Below, one piece after another: positions 6,177 to 13,096 of a stretch of 39,243 nt of DNA (position 1 is the first letter of the stretch; each line of letters opens with the position of its first letter). A program made the position numbers and the translations under genes. Below the pieces are notes generated by a model. That model did no database searches. It had not been told where the DNA came from and worked only from the letters and a program-made list of their open reading frames with translations. The DNA is from Oscillospiraceae bacterium. GTDB taxonomy: Bacteria; Bacillota; Clostridia; Oscillospirales; Oscillospiraceae. The DNA is taken from contig JAHHRV010000021.1 in the NCBI GenBank assembly GCA_020025595.1, forward strand, positions 1 through 39,243, written 5' to 3'.

Positions 6177-7226
6177 ATGAAAGGATATAAGCACCTGACG
6201 GAGTTTGACCGGAACAAGATCGCCAGAATGAGAAAAGAGGGCGCCACCATGCGCGAGATCGGCGCGGCCCTACACGTCAGCGCAGCCACCGTATGCCGCG
6301 AGATTAAACGCGGGACATACACCTATATGAACGCGGATTATATCGAAGTGACTGAGTATATACCGGAGCGATCACACGCCCGGTACAGGGCCAACATGGC
6401 GGCAAAGGGGTGCCCACTGAAAATTGGAAATGACCGCCGCTATGCCGAAACCCTGGAGGCTCTGATTGCTGACGATAATTACAGCCCGGAGGCAGCCTTG
6501 CATGAGATTGAAGCCCACCCGGAAAAATACGGCTGCTTTGAAACACGGATATGTCGTCAAACCCTTTACGCCTATATCGACAAGGGCGTTTTTCTCCGTT
6601 TGACCAATAAGGCGCTGCCATTTAAGGGATCCCGGCGGAAGAAGAAAACAAAGCACGTCCAGCGAGCGAAGCAGCAGCCAAAGGGCGAGAGCATAGAAAA
6701 GCGCCCGCCAGAGATCGGCGGACGCCTAGAGTTCGGCCATTGGGAAATGGACCTTGTGGTTTCCTGTAAGGGTGGGCATAAGTGTCTTTTGGTGCTGACC
6801 GAGCGTGTCACCCGCATGGAGGTGATCCGCCTGATCCCAGACAAGAGCGCGGCCAGCGTCGTCCGGGCGCTGGACACCATAGAACGGAAATGGGGCGCCC
6901 GCTTCCCGCTGGTGTTTCAATCCATTACCATGGACAACGGCAGCGAGTTTGCGGACTATATCGGGATCGAACGATCTGTGTATAAGCGCCGCGAGAGCAA
7001 GCGCACCCGGACATATTACTGCCACCCGTACTGCAGCAGTGAGCGCGGAAGCAACGAGAAGCAAAACCAGATGATCCGGCGGAAGTTCCCAAAGGGGACA
7101 AACTTTGATAAGATCACCCAAAAAGATGTTGCGGCGGTGGAAAGCTGGCTGAACAGATACCCACGCTTGTTGTTGGGCTGGGCCTCTGCCGGGCAGCTGT
7201 TTGAGGGCTATTTGCAGACCATCTAA
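6177..7226 (+). CDS. IS30-family DDE transposase
   Basis: This 349-residue protein has an N-terminal HTH (residues 1-45: LTEFDRNKIARMRKEG and MREIGAALHVSAATVCREIKRG, the IS30/HTH_38 form) and a C-terminal rve-type integrase core. D192 lies in GHWEMDLV, D253 in TMDNGSEF, and the acidic residue comes from SSERGSNEKQNQMIRR (E289/E294). Full length for the family. No perfect terminal inverted repeats or target duplication were seen around it, so it is not clearly a complete IS. It is the only recombinase gene in the genome and could either be a passenger or serve phage integration. Confidence 0.88.
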   Translation: MKGYKHLTEFDRNKIARMRKEGATMREIGAALHVSAATVCREIKRGTYTYMNADYIEVTEYIPERSHARYRANMAAKGCPLKIGNDRRYAETLEALIADDNYSPEAALHEIEAHPEKYGCFETRICRQTLYAYIDKGVFLRLTNKALPFKGSRRKKKTKHVQRAKQQPKGESIEKRPPEIGGRLEFGHWEMDLVVSCKGGHKCLLVLTERVTRMEVIRLIPDKSAASVVRALDTIERKWGARFPLVFQSITMDNGSEFADYIGIERSVYKRRESKRTRTYYCHPYCSSERGSNEKQNQMIRRKFPKGTNFDKITQKDVAAVESWLNRYPRLLLGWASAGQLFEGYLQTI

Positions 7227-7257
7227 AAATATTTTTTCACTTTGTTACACTTTTCTA

Positions 7258-7286
7258 TTGACATTTGCGCCTGAAAATGCTATAAA
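7258..7286 (+). promoter_or_regulatory. Sigma-A-type promoter for early genes
   Basis: TTGACA (7258-7263), a 17-base spacer and TATAAA (7281-7286) form a near-consensus promoter reading into the HTH gene at 7352 and the early region beyond. The expected start is near 7292-7294. It sits in the 125-base gap after the transposase. The -10 element overlaps the first bases of an inverted repeat (7285-7323), which suggests repression by a bound protein. Confidence 0.85.
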
Positions 7287-7327
7287 TAAGAGTGACAAAG
7301 GGGAACCACTTGTTACTCTTATTTTTT
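7285..7327 (+). terminator. Inverted repeat plus T-run: terminator for transposase gene and/or operator
   Basis: Bases 7285-7298 pair with 7310-7323 (14 positions, one G-U) across an 11-base loop, followed by T6 (7322-7327). For transcripts from the transposase gene this is a good intrinsic terminator. For the promoter at 7258-7286 the RNA starts inside the 5' arm, so read-through is expected and the dyad may act as an operator instead. Confidence 0.7.
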
Positions 7328-7351
7328 GTCGCAATCGGAGGTGAAAAAGCC

Positions 7352-7603
7352 ATGAGTGAAAAATACATTAGCCCAACCGAACGTGAGTATATCGCCAAGG
7401 CGTGGGGTAATTACGCGAGTGTGGCGGAGATCGCCACGCACCTGGGGAAATCCAGAAAAACGATCTACGCAGAATTACGGAGAGGCCAGGACGGAGAAAA
7501 GCTGGATCACAACCAGCGCCCCGCCTATGACCCGGAACTGGCGCAGCGCCGTTTCCAGGCTAACCTCCGACGCAGAGGCAAGCCTCGGCAGGCGGGAACC
7601 TGA
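7352..7603 (+). CDS. Small HTH protein resembling an IS30 transposase DNA-binding domain
   Basis: This 83-residue protein starts at ATG 7352 with GGAGGTG at 7337-7343. It consists of an HTH_38-like domain (ISPTEREYIAKAW, VAEIATHLGKSRKTIYAELRRG) and a basic tail (RRFQANLRRRGKPRQ). The layout matches the N-terminal domain of the adjacent transposase without any catalytic core. Being the first gene after a strong promoter with an overlapping dyad, it is a good candidate for an autoregulatory early regulator. An alternative upstream ATG at 7292 lies at the predicted transcription start and is unlikely to be used. Confidence 0.75.
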   Translation: MSEKYISPTEREYIAKAWGNYASVAEIATHLGKSRKTIYAELRRGQDGEKLDHNQRPAYDPELAQRRFQANLRRRGKPRQAGT

Positions 7604-7634
7604 TACGGACAAATTGAAAAGGAGATACGACGCA

Positions 7635-7844
7635 ATGGGCAAAAGAAAAGAAATCAAGTTCGTGTGTAAGGGTGGGCAGACGCTGGAGGGCCGCCAGGAC
7701 GGCGTGAGGTTCTGGATCCGTAAAAAGCCGAGAGGACGTCCCGGAACCCCGGTTTTTTCCGTGGCAGCCAATGACACTAAGGGCAAGGGACGGACGGTTT
7801 TCACCGGGCGTTTTTCGCTGCCTGTCTGGGGCGGCCTATGTTGA
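7635..7844 (+). CDS. Small basic hypothetical protein (69 aa)
   Basis: ATG 7635 follows AAAAGGAGA. The product is basic (MGKRKEIKFVCKGG..., RKKPRGRPGTP) and contains an AT-hook-like GRP core. No named domain is evident. The stop overlaps the start region of the following small gene (ATG at 7838), consistent with coupled translation in the early operon. It may bind DNA, which is inferred only from charge and the RKKPRGRP stretch. Confidence 0.6.
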   Translation: MGKRKEIKFVCKGGQTLEGRQDGVRFWIRKKPRGRPGTPVFSVAANDTKGKGRTVFTGRFSLPVWGGLC

Positions 7845-7987
7845 CAATCGAAGTCCACGATGTTGACGGGAAACAAATTTCCAGAGAAGTCCACCACCCA
7901 ACCATTACGGCCCTACGGGAGCGGGATATGGTGGAGGAAGTCACCACCGCCATGGAAAGGAGGCGGCAGGCGCATGGCGAAGCGTAA
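7838..7987 (+). CDS. Small hypothetical protein (49 aa)
   Basis: ATG 7838 overlaps the preceding TGA, and the frame ends at TAA 7985-7987. The peptide is MLTIEVHDVDG... followed by a helical Glu/Arg-rich C-terminus. Both neighbours overlap it (the next gene starts at 7974), which is the usual arrangement for real phage genes. No family is recognised. Confidence 0.5.
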   Translation: MLTIEVHDVDGKQISREVHHPTITALRERDMVEEVTTAMERRRQAHGEA

Positions 7988-8576
7988 CGACATAGCCGTG
8001 GCCATGCCTGACCATATCCCCCTCCCCACCAAACAGTATAGCGTGATTTATGCGGATCCGCCGTGGGCATACCGGCAGGCCGGAGCCACTGCAAAAGCCC
8101 GCGGCACCGCCGTGAAGCATTACCAAACCATGACCACCGCGGAAATATGCGCCCTCCCGGTGCGCGAAATCTGCGGGGGGGGGTGCGCTTGTTTCATGTG
8201 GGCGACATTCCCCAATATTGCGGATGCTATCAAGGTCATGGAGGCGTGGGGCTTTACATACAAAACCGCGGCTTTCGTGTGGGTCAAAAAGAACCGCAAG
8301 AACGGCGGCAATTTCATGGGTATGGGCGCCTATACCCGCGCAAATGCGGAGGTGTGCCTGCTGGGCGTCACGCCGGGCTTTAAGGCAAAGACGCAGATCC
8401 GCGCCCACAATGTTCACCAGATTATTGAAGCCCCATTCGAGGGGCACAGCAAGAAACCAGACGAAACCCGCCGGCGGATCGTGGAACTACTGGGCGACGT
8501 GCCCAGGCTGGAAATGTTCGCCCGCCAGAGGGCTGACGGCTGGGACGCCTGGGGCAACGAAGTCCCGGAAGCATAG
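7974..8576 (+). CDS. MT-A70 family adenine DNA methyltransferase
   Basis: This 200-residue methyltransferase carries DPPW at residues 28-31 (VIYADPPWAY), the catalytic motif of N6-adenine methylases of the MT-A70 class. Other family landmarks are FMWATFPNIADAIKVMEAWGF, FVWVKKN and the EGHSKKPDETRRRIVELLGD segment near the C-terminus. It should transfer a methyl group from S-adenosylmethionine to adenine in phage or host DNA, giving protection from restriction or control of gene expression. ATG 7974 has GGAGGCGG upstream; a longer reading from 7860 lacks a ribosome site. No cognate endonuclease is nearby, so it is an orphan. Confidence 0.9.
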   Translation: MAKRNDIAVAMPDHIPLPTKQYSVIYADPPWAYRQAGATAKARGTAVKHYQTMTTAEICALPVREICGGGCACFMWATFPNIADAIKVMEAWGFTYKTAAFVWVKKNRKNGGNFMGMGAYTRANAEVCLLGVTPGFKAKTQIRAHNVHQIIEAPFEGHSKKPDETRRRIVELLGDVPRLEMFARQRADGWDAWGNEVPEA

Positions 8577-8588
8577 GAGGAACAACAA

Positions 8589-9233
8589 ATGTCTGATTAT
8601 TTAGATAGAAACGGCCTGCAAACCCTGGCCACGCATTTTAAGGATCTGTTTCTGTCCAACGTCCACCGCGACGGTGCGGAGGAACTGCTGGAACACCTGG
8701 AGCATGAAACGGACTTTTTCGAGGCACCAGCGGGAGCAAAGCACCACGGCGACTTCCCGGGCGGGCTGGTTATTCACAGCCTGAACGTTTATCGCCGCCT
8801 GCGGGAAATTACGATCCGCGACCTGACAGAAAAGGACACGCCGGTGCCTGCCACCCTCTCCGAACAGGAGGAGGAAACCGTGACGATCCTGGGGCTGCTG
8901 CATGACGTGTGCAAGGCTGGCGTGTACCACATTGAAAGAAAGCGCCGCAGGGACCCGGAAACGGGTGTGTGGGCGGACTATCTGGGTTATACGTTCCGGG
9001 ATCCCCTGCCACTGGGGCACGGGGAAAAGAGCCTGTACCAGATCGCCCGGTTTATTCACCTGGAGGATCACGAAGCCATGGCGATCCGCTGGCACATGGG
9101 AGCCTATGACGCGGCGGCCCGCACAGACCTGCGGGATCTGTCCGCAGCTATGGACGCGACGCCCTGGGTGTGGCGTCTGCATGAGGCTGATATGTGCGCC
9201 GCCCATATCGACGAAAGGAGCGCAGAAGAATGA
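8589..9233 (+). CDS. HD-domain hydrolase
   Basis: This 214-residue protein shows the metal-binding pattern of the HD phosphohydrolase superfamily: H63 (GGLVIHSLNVYRRL), H105-D106 (GLLHDVCKAG), H144 (LGHGEKS) and H169 (RWHMGAYD), with a final acidic segment RLHEADMCAA. These residues bind divalent metals and hydrolyse phosphoester bonds in nucleotides or RNA. Phage HD proteins commonly act on nucleotides or modify host nucleotide pools. The exact substrate is not shown. It starts at ATG 8589 behind AGGAGG, 12 bases after the methyltransferase. Confidence 0.8.
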   Translation: MSDYLDRNGLQTLATHFKDLFLSNVHRDGAEELLEHLEHETDFFEAPAGAKHHGDFPGGLVIHSLNVYRRLREITIRDLTEKDTPVPATLSEQEEETVTILGLLHDVCKAGVYHIERKRRRDPETGVWADYLGYTFRDPLPLGHGEKSLYQIARFIHLEDHEAMAIRWHMGAYDAAARTDLRDLSAAMDATPWVWRLHEADMCAAHIDERSAEE

Positions 9234-9409
9234 CCCGGCTGTTATGCAAGCCCTGCGCCGTCGATCTGGCGGCTAGGGGCAAGACTGTAAAACCAGTCGC
9301 GCAGAGATGCGAGAAAATCACCTGTTCGGAGTACAGACGTCGCCGGTTCGGGATCGCCTATGAGGTGACCGGGCGGCCCGCCAGGAAAAAGGAGGTAACG
9401 AAGGAATGA
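9230..9409 (+). CDS. Small zinc-finger-like protein (59 aa)
   Basis: ATG 9230 overlaps the TGA of the HD gene. The peptide has a CxxC pair (LLCKPCAVDL) and a second cysteine pair (RCEKITCSEYRRRR), spaced for one zinc site, and a basic tail. It ends by overlapping the next ATG (ATGA at 9406). Small treble-clef-type proteins like this are common in Clostridia phage early operons. A nucleic-acid-binding role is likely but not shown. Confidence 0.6.
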   Translation: MTRLLCKPCAVDLAARGKTVKPVAQRCEKITCSEYRRRRFGIAYEVTGRPARKKEVTKE

Positions 9410-10332
9410 GCCAGAAAGGCGAAAAATACGCCCGCCGCATGGAGCGACGCGTGGACAAGCTGGAGCAGGACGTGGTGGCCATCACCACTGAGCAGACTGG
9501 CCAAGGAGTGCGGATCTGTGCTGTGGAGGACGACCTGGCCGTTTACCGGGCGGCGGTTTCCGCCCGCGAGTTGAAACAGGCTGCGGCACAGGTTGAGGCT
9601 GCCAAGGAACACCGAACCGCCCGCGCGGCAGAGCGGGAGCGCAAGGCCCAAAGGCACAATAAGATTTTGGCCTTTATTGCCCTGGTGCTGTTCGTTGCCA
9701 TCTGCGTGGGCATGGCGGCCAAGGCATATAGCAAAGGACCGGCGGCGGAACCTGCCGCGCTGGAAACGTCGGCAGTCCCGGCAGCAATCCCACCCACGGA
9801 ACTGCTGTTCACCGAGGCACAGGAGGAATACATGGAGGACCCGCAGGAAACGGAAAAGATCGAGGAGGCGCTGCTGGAGCAGGGCTATTTCTCCCTAGCG
9901 GTGCCTATGCCATACGAATGGCAGGACTACATGAGGACGTACTGTGAGGAATACGGCTGCCCATATCCTCTGGCCCTGGCTGTGGCGCAGACGGAAAGCA
10001 ATTTCGACATGGACGCCGTGGGCGCCTCCGGCGAGGTGGGGATCATGCAGTTAAACCCCGGCCCAGGCGGTTCCTATCATGCAGAGATTCAGGCGGCCAC
10101 AGGGCTGGACCCCACCACCGCATCCGGGAATATCGCGGGGGGCTGCTACAAGCTGGGCCTGTACCTGGTCAAGTATGGCAACGTCGAAAAGGCCGCCATG
10201 GCCTACAACATGGGCGCCCAAGCCGCGAAAAGCGCATGGGCCAGTGGGGTCACCTCCACCGAATACTCAAAGGCAGTCAAGGAGGCCATGGAAGCATGGG
10301 AATGTACGGTGAACGCCTGGGGCGGGGTGTAA
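9406..10332 (+). CDS. Membrane-anchored lytic transglycosylase (SLT domain)
   Basis: This 308-residue protein has an N-terminal coiled-coil region (about 5-80, MERRVDKLEQDVV...) and one transmembrane segment at about 85-107 (NKILAFIALVLFVAICVGM). A Pro/Glu-rich linker leads to a C-terminal SLT transglycosylase domain (about 165-300) with catalytic Glu197 in AQTESNFD, followed by GEVGIMQLNP and AAMAYNMGA. It should cleave the glycan of peptidoglycan from the outside of the membrane. Its place in the early region, away from the tail and lysis genes, is unusual. It may remodel the wall for DNA transfer or support exclusion. Confidence 0.85.
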   Translation: MSQKGEKYARRMERRVDKLEQDVVAITTEQTGQGVRICAVEDDLAVYRAAVSARELKQAAAQVEAAKEHRTARAAERERKAQRHNKILAFIALVLFVAICVGMAAKAYSKGPAAEPAALETSAVPAAIPPTELLFTEAQEEYMEDPQETEKIEEALLEQGYFSLAVPMPYEWQDYMRTYCEEYGCPYPLALAVAQTESNFDMDAVGASGEVGIMQLNPGPGGSYHAEIQAATGLDPTTASGNIAGGCYKLGLYLVKYGNVEKAAMAYNMGAQAAKSAWASGVTSTEYSKAVKEAMEAWECTVNAWGGV

Positions 10333-10583
10333 CCCGCGAGGCCGCCCGCAAGTATGAAACACCTGTGACGGAGCGGGCGCGGCGGGAACGCTGGGAGGCC
10401 AAAACATTTGCGCGGGTGATCCACCCAACGCGGGGCACCGTCGTGGTGCCGCACCGCTCCAATTACGCCGCCCTGCTGAACGCGGCGGAGGTGTGGGGAT
10501 GTAGCTGGCTGGAGATCCGGGACGCCCAGGTGATCCGCCCCTTGCCAGGGGACACGCCGGTGGCCATGCCACACATTATATAA
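10296..10583 (+). CDS. Hypothetical protein (95 aa)
   Basis: ATG 10296 lies 10 bases after GGAGG (10281-10285) and inside the end of the transglycosylase gene; ATG 10302 is an alternative. The N-terminal half is basic (TREAARKYETPVTERARRERWEAKTF) and the C-terminal half is hydrophobic and mixed (NYAALLNAAEVWGCSWLEIRDAQV). No motif is recognised. The 14-base gap to the next gene, with AAAAGGAGGAAAG, keeps it in the early operon. Confidence 0.6.
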   Translation: MGMYGERLGRGVTREAARKYETPVTERARRERWEAKTFARVIHPTRGTVVVPHRSNYAALLNAAEVWGCSWLEIRDAQVIRPLPGDTPVAMPHII

Positions 10584-10597
10584 AAGGAGGAAAGACA

Positions 10598-11179
10598 ATG
10601 CTGATCAATGAGGCCGGACTGGTCCGCGCCATGAAAAGCGCCTACAAACACGGTGGCTATGCCGTAAGCAACCAGGGGGACATGGTTTCCATCTATACGG
10701 AAAATTGGTATGTCCAGGCCAATCGCGCCCTGCTGCCCCGCAAGGTGCTGGCCACCATCGTGGAACACATGGGCCTGATCCCGGAGGTGGATGTGCCGCT
10801 TTCCATTTTGAAAGACGAAGATCCCCAGCTGATTTTGAAAGAGGTGGCAGCCGACGAAATGGACCACTGGCGCGGCGGCGACCGCGGCGAGGAGGTCACC
10901 ATGGTGCCGGTGATTATGCAAGGGTTCCAGATTTACCAGCCGCCCGGTGGTGGTGCCTGCTGGGGCGTCCCTCTGTATCTGGTGGACATGATCGAGCGGG
11001 GTCCAGCGGAGCATATCAGCGCGGACGTAATCGACAAGGATCGCCTGCTGTGGGAGGCCGACGGCGAGGCTGTAATGATTACCGCGGTACGCAAGGCCTG
11101 TTCAGGCCGGGCAAAGGAATGGGAACGGGCTGTGTGGGCTGCCCTGGAGGGTGTAGACCTCCACAAAGAGGGGGCTTGA
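10598..11179 (+). CDS. Hypothetical protein (193 aa)
   Basis: This protein begins at ATG 10598 behind AAAAGGAGG. It is soluble and mixed alpha/beta, with a conserved-looking GYAVSNQGDMVSIYTENWYVQANRALLPRKVL block and later aromatic patches (GFQIYQPPGGGACWGVPLYLVDM). No catalytic signature or transmembrane segment was seen. It is well embedded in the plus-strand early cluster between two small genes. The function is unknown to me. Confidence 0.65.
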   Translation: MLINEAGLVRAMKSAYKHGGYAVSNQGDMVSIYTENWYVQANRALLPRKVLATIVEHMGLIPEVDVPLSILKDEDPQLILKEVAADEMDHWRGGDRGEEVTMVPVIMQGFQIYQPPGGGACWGVPLYLVDMIERGPAEHISADVIDKDRLLWEADGEAVMITAVRKACSGRAKEWERAVWAALEGVDLHKEGA

Positions 11180-11181
11180 CC

Positions 11182-11565
11182 ATGACCGGCTACAAGACCC
11201 AAGCCAAAAACTTGCAGACAGAGGCCGCATACCAGCGGAACAGGTTTTCACGGTTTACGCTGGCCGAAGAACTGGAGAACGCGGCGGACAGTATAGCGGC
11301 CCTGGCTGCTATTATTGAGCTACAACAGGTGGAGCAGGAGAGGAAAGCACAGCGCCCGACCAATTTTGACCGGGTGACCGCTTCCCCGGAGGCCCTGGCG
11401 GAGTTCCTGGACAGCCTGCCCATTATGGACGGCCCATGGGACGACGCTTTCCAGCGGACTTTCTGCGACGCCTGCCAGGCAGAGGACTGCGACACCGCCC
11501 CCTGCCCCCATGAAGCGGAGCGAAACAGCCCAGCGTGGTGGCTGGGCCTGGAGGTAACAAAATAA
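11182..11565 (+). CDS. Hypothetical zinc-binding-like protein (127 aa)
   Basis: ATG 11182 is two bases past the preceding stop. The N-terminal two thirds are helical (FTLAEELENAADSIAALAAIIELQQVEQERKAQR). The C-terminal part has a cysteine/histidine cluster (FCDACQAEDCDTAPCPHEAE) that could coordinate one metal, and it ends in WWLGLEV. This compact Cys pattern appears in several small Bacillota phage proteins near replication genes. The gene closes the first half of the early operon before a hairpin. The role is not known. Confidence 0.6.
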   Translation: MTGYKTQAKNLQTEAAYQRNRFSRFTLAEELENAADSIAALAAIIELQQVEQERKAQRPTNFDRVTASPEALAEFLDSLPIMDGPWDDAFQRTFCDACQAEDCDTAPCPHEAERNSPAWWLGLEVTK

Positions 11566-11763
11566 AAAGAAAACCACCTGCGCCTGGTGCTGACAACACG
11601 GCGCAGGTGGTCATATAAGCGACGGCGAAACCGTCCGGGATACCTATATTATATCATTCCACCGGGCGGCCTGCAAGCTGAAAAACAGACGGGGCCACGG
11701 CCCCGTATAGCGTCGGTAAGAGCCATTAGTAAAGTGACCAGCTACCCAAAGGAGGAGTACCAA
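11566..11763 (+). other. Intergenic region upstream of rep: hairpins, possible replication origin
   Basis: This is about 200 bases without a credible gene. A 12-bp perfect stem (11573-11584 with 11600-11611) with a 15-base loop follows an A-rich tract. A second hairpin (11689-11695 with 11700-11706) lies 57 bases before the rep ATG. An AT-rich stretch (11643-11655) lies between. HUH Rep proteins often nick a hairpin beside their own gene, so either hairpin could be the nick site. The first hairpin can also act as a terminator on the minus strand (U-run side). No direct evidence decides between these. Confidence 0.4.
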
Positions 11764-12513
11764 ATGGCCTATGTCCATAGGCGGGTACAAGCTGGCCGGA
11801 CCGTCGAACACAGAAAAATGCAGTCTTTCCGGGTACATACCAAGGGGACCACCAGACAGCCAAACCAGGGGACCACCTCCGAGAAGCAAGCGCGGATCAA
11901 CGAGCGGGTGGCAGAGGAACACCTGCGCTGGGACCTGAACGCCAATTTTGGTTACTGGGATCTACACGCCGTCCTCCACTACTACGCCAAGGACACCACA
12001 TTCCTGGAAATCCTGGAGGACAAGGCGGCCTTTCTCCGAAATCTGCGGAAAGCCTGTAAAAAGCGCGGGATCAAGTACAAGGCCGTGGTGGTCATAGAAA
12101 CCAAACGCATGACCAACCCACACATTCATGTGGTGATCAGCAAGATGGACCCGGAGATCATCACCGAGGCGTGGGAGGCTGTCCCGAGAGGCGGCGGCGG
12201 TATCAGCTTCAAGCCGCTGGACAGACGCGGCAACCATGCCAAGCTGGCCGCCTACCTGATGAAAGAAAGCCGATCCACCATGGAGAAATACCGGGAGATC
12301 GGGCGCCGGGGGAAACGATATAGCAAAACCCAAAACATGGACAAGCCGGTGGTCACCTACACCACCGTGTCCGCCTCCTCCTGGCGCAAAGAGCCAAAGG
12401 CAGCCAAGGGCGCCGTGCTATACAAGTTCGACGACGGCGCCACCTGCAGAAGCGGGTGGCACGAAATCAGCGGTTACCCATACCAAGAATATTTTGAGGT
12501 TTTCAACGAATAG
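11764..12513 (+). CDS. HUH endonuclease / rolling-circle Rep-like protein
   Basis: This 249-residue protein has the HUH signature His120-Ile-His122 in NPHIHVVISKM and a downstream candidate nucleophile Tyr164 with Lys167 (KLAAYLMKES), as in single-tyrosine Rep proteins (HUH then YxxK). The N-terminus is basic and the middle carries a conserved FLRNLRKACKKRGIKYKAVVVIETKR strand-helix block. Such enzymes nick one DNA strand at an origin and remain attached at the 5' end to start rolling-circle replication. AAAGGAGGAG precedes ATG 11764; the longer open frame from 11587 lacks a ribosome site. No polymerase, helicase or primase gene accompanies it. Confidence 0.8.
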   Translation: MAYVHRRVQAGRTVEHRKMQSFRVHTKGTTRQPNQGTTSEKQARINERVAEEHLRWDLNANFGYWDLHAVLHYYAKDTTFLEILEDKAAFLRNLRKACKKRGIKYKAVVVIETKRMTNPHIHVVISKMDPEIITEAWEAVPRGGGGISFKPLDRRGNHAKLAAYLMKESRSTMEKYREIGRRGKRYSKTQNMDKPVVTYTTVSASSWRKEPKAAKGAVLYKFDDGATCRSGWHEISGYPYQEYFEVFNE

Positions 12514-12524
12514 GAGGCAAAACC

Positions 12525-12827
12525 ATGAAAATCTACATTGCCGGTAAGATCACCGGCGACAAGCATTATAAGGCCAAATTCCGGGACGCTGCCAAAGTCC
12601 TGGAGGCTGTGGGCCATGTGGTCCTGAGCCCCGCCACCCTGCCGGACGGCCTGACCGACGGGGACTATATGCGGATCACCCTGGCCATGCTGGAGGCGGC
12701 AGATCTGGTGGTATTTCTCCCTGATTACCAGGAAAGCAAGGGCGCCCTGGTGGAATGGGCCTGGTGCCACCGCACCGGGAAAGAGTGCGCCCTGCTTATG
12801 GATATGACGGGAGGCGCAAGGAAATGA
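12525..12827 (+). CDS. DUF4406 / nucleoside deoxyribosyltransferase-like protein
   Basis: This is a 100-residue Rossmann-like protein. MKIYIAGKITG at the start, the GHVVLSPATLP strand and the final ADLVVFLPDYQESKGALVEWAWCH block match the DUF4406/YtoQ-like small proteins related to nucleoside 2-deoxyribosyltransferases. The Glu/Ser segment ESKGALVE matches the family's substrate-binding end. The likely role is handling nucleotides or a base modification intermediate; the substrate is not known. It starts at ATG 12525 behind AGGAGG. Confidence 0.8.
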   Translation: MKIYIAGKITGDKHYKAKFRDAAKVLEAVGHVVLSPATLPDGLTDGDYMRITLAMLEAADLVVFLPDYQESKGALVEWAWCHRTGKECALLMDMTGGARK

Positions 12828-13096
12828 CCAGTGAAGAAAAGGTCCAGAAGTTGGAGGACGAAGCGGGCACGGCGGAGGAGGATCTGAAAACGGCAATCTG
12901 CGACACTTGCGTGTGGCCGTTCAGGGAAACCGATCAGGAAAAAATGACAGAGCGGTGCGACAACTGCCCGATCATGGAAATGCTGTCCGCCACACTCCAG
13001 CAGGCGCGGGGCGCCGGATATGCCAGGGCTATTTTGGACGCCATGGAAAGCGTAGTGGCCGCCCACGAAAATGTTTTCGGAGGTGCAGGAAAATGA
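12824..13096 (+). CDS. Small zinc-binding-like protein (90 aa)
   Basis: ATG 12824 overlaps the stop of the DUF4406 gene, behind GGAGGCGCAAGG. The peptide holds two CxxC pairs about 20 residues apart (ICDTCVWPF and RCDNCPIMEM), a plausible single zinc site, flanked by helices. Its end overlaps the start of the cytosine methyltransferase (ATG 13093). It may support the methyltransferase or act on DNA, which is inferred from position only. Confidence 0.65.
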   Translation: MTSEEKVQKLEDEAGTAEEDLKTAICDTCVWPFRETDQEKMTERCDNCPIMEMLSATLQQARGAGYARAILDAMESVVAAHENVFGGAGK

